From Lachnoclostridium sp. UBA7482 (GTDB taxonomy: Bacteria; Bacillota; Clostridia; Lachnospirales; Lachnospiraceae), in assembly GCA_002479645.1 (NCBI GenBank), contig DLOO01000004.1, positions 8,109 to 14,308 on the forward strand: a DNA stretch of 6,200 nucleotides, given 5' to 3'. Of the stretch, positions 6,172 to 6,200 are shown in pieces. A model generated the notes under the pieces. It did not search any database and was not told where the DNA came from. It saw only the letters and a list, made by a program, of their open reading frames with translations. Both the position numbers and the translations under genes were made by a program. How positions within the stretch are numbered: the first letter of the stretch is position 1; every line of letters begins with the position of its first letter.

Positions 6172-6200
6172 GGAATAAAAACCTGAATCAGTGAAACTCA

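Noticed and set aside
6168..6200. A gene start at GTG 6191 after the AGGAGG
   Set aside because: Spacing of 17 nt is too long for a normal ribosome site and only three codons are visible, so no coding feature can be supported.
1..6200. Mobile elements, CRISPR arrays, tRNA or rRNA genes, defence systems
   Set aside because: No transposase or integrase motifs, no regularly spaced repeats and no tRNA-like cloverleaf were seen; conserved dcw genes occupy nearly all of the window.

Overview
The window is a stretch of a dcw (division and cell wall) cluster from a Gram-positive, Clostridia-type bacterium, most likely of Lachnospiraceae affinity. The evidence is strong AGGAGG-type ribosome sites, moderate GC with AT-rich intergenic DNA, a DivIB-like POTRA protein, and a FtsZ ending in an [14 protein letters not shown] tail. 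The taxonomic call is inference from gene style and order, not from a database match.

All genes lie on the + strand: murD (5' end cut off by the window, 1-1294), ftsW/spoVE (1316-2461), murA (2527-3786), divIB/ftsQ (3801-4616) and ftsZ (TTG start at 4811, stop at 6031). The first four are separated by 21, 65 and 14 bp and look like one transcription unit. A 194-bp AT-rich region then precedes ftsZ. It holds a long imperfect inverted repeat, a good SigA-type promoter candidate, and a perfect 8+8 bp palindrome between the -35 and -10 elements. ftsZ is followed after 18 bp by a strong intrinsic terminator. The last ~118 bp contain a weak promoter candidate, nested inverted repeats and an AGGAGG with no convincing start codon inside the window.

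The genes act together. MurA makes the first committed precursor of peptidoglycan and MurD adds D-glutamate to UDP-MurNAc-L-Ala. FtsW polymerises lipid II at the septum, DivIB links the divisome across the membrane, and FtsZ forms the cytokinetic ring. Compared with the Bacillus subtilis order (murD-spoVE-murG-murB-divIB-...-ftsA-ftsZ), murG, murB and ftsA are not at their expected places and murA sits where murG-murB would be.

I see no mobile element, CRISPR array, tRNA, rRNA or defence system. This is essentially a housekeeping region, and its less explained parts are the two intergenic stretches flanking ftsZ.
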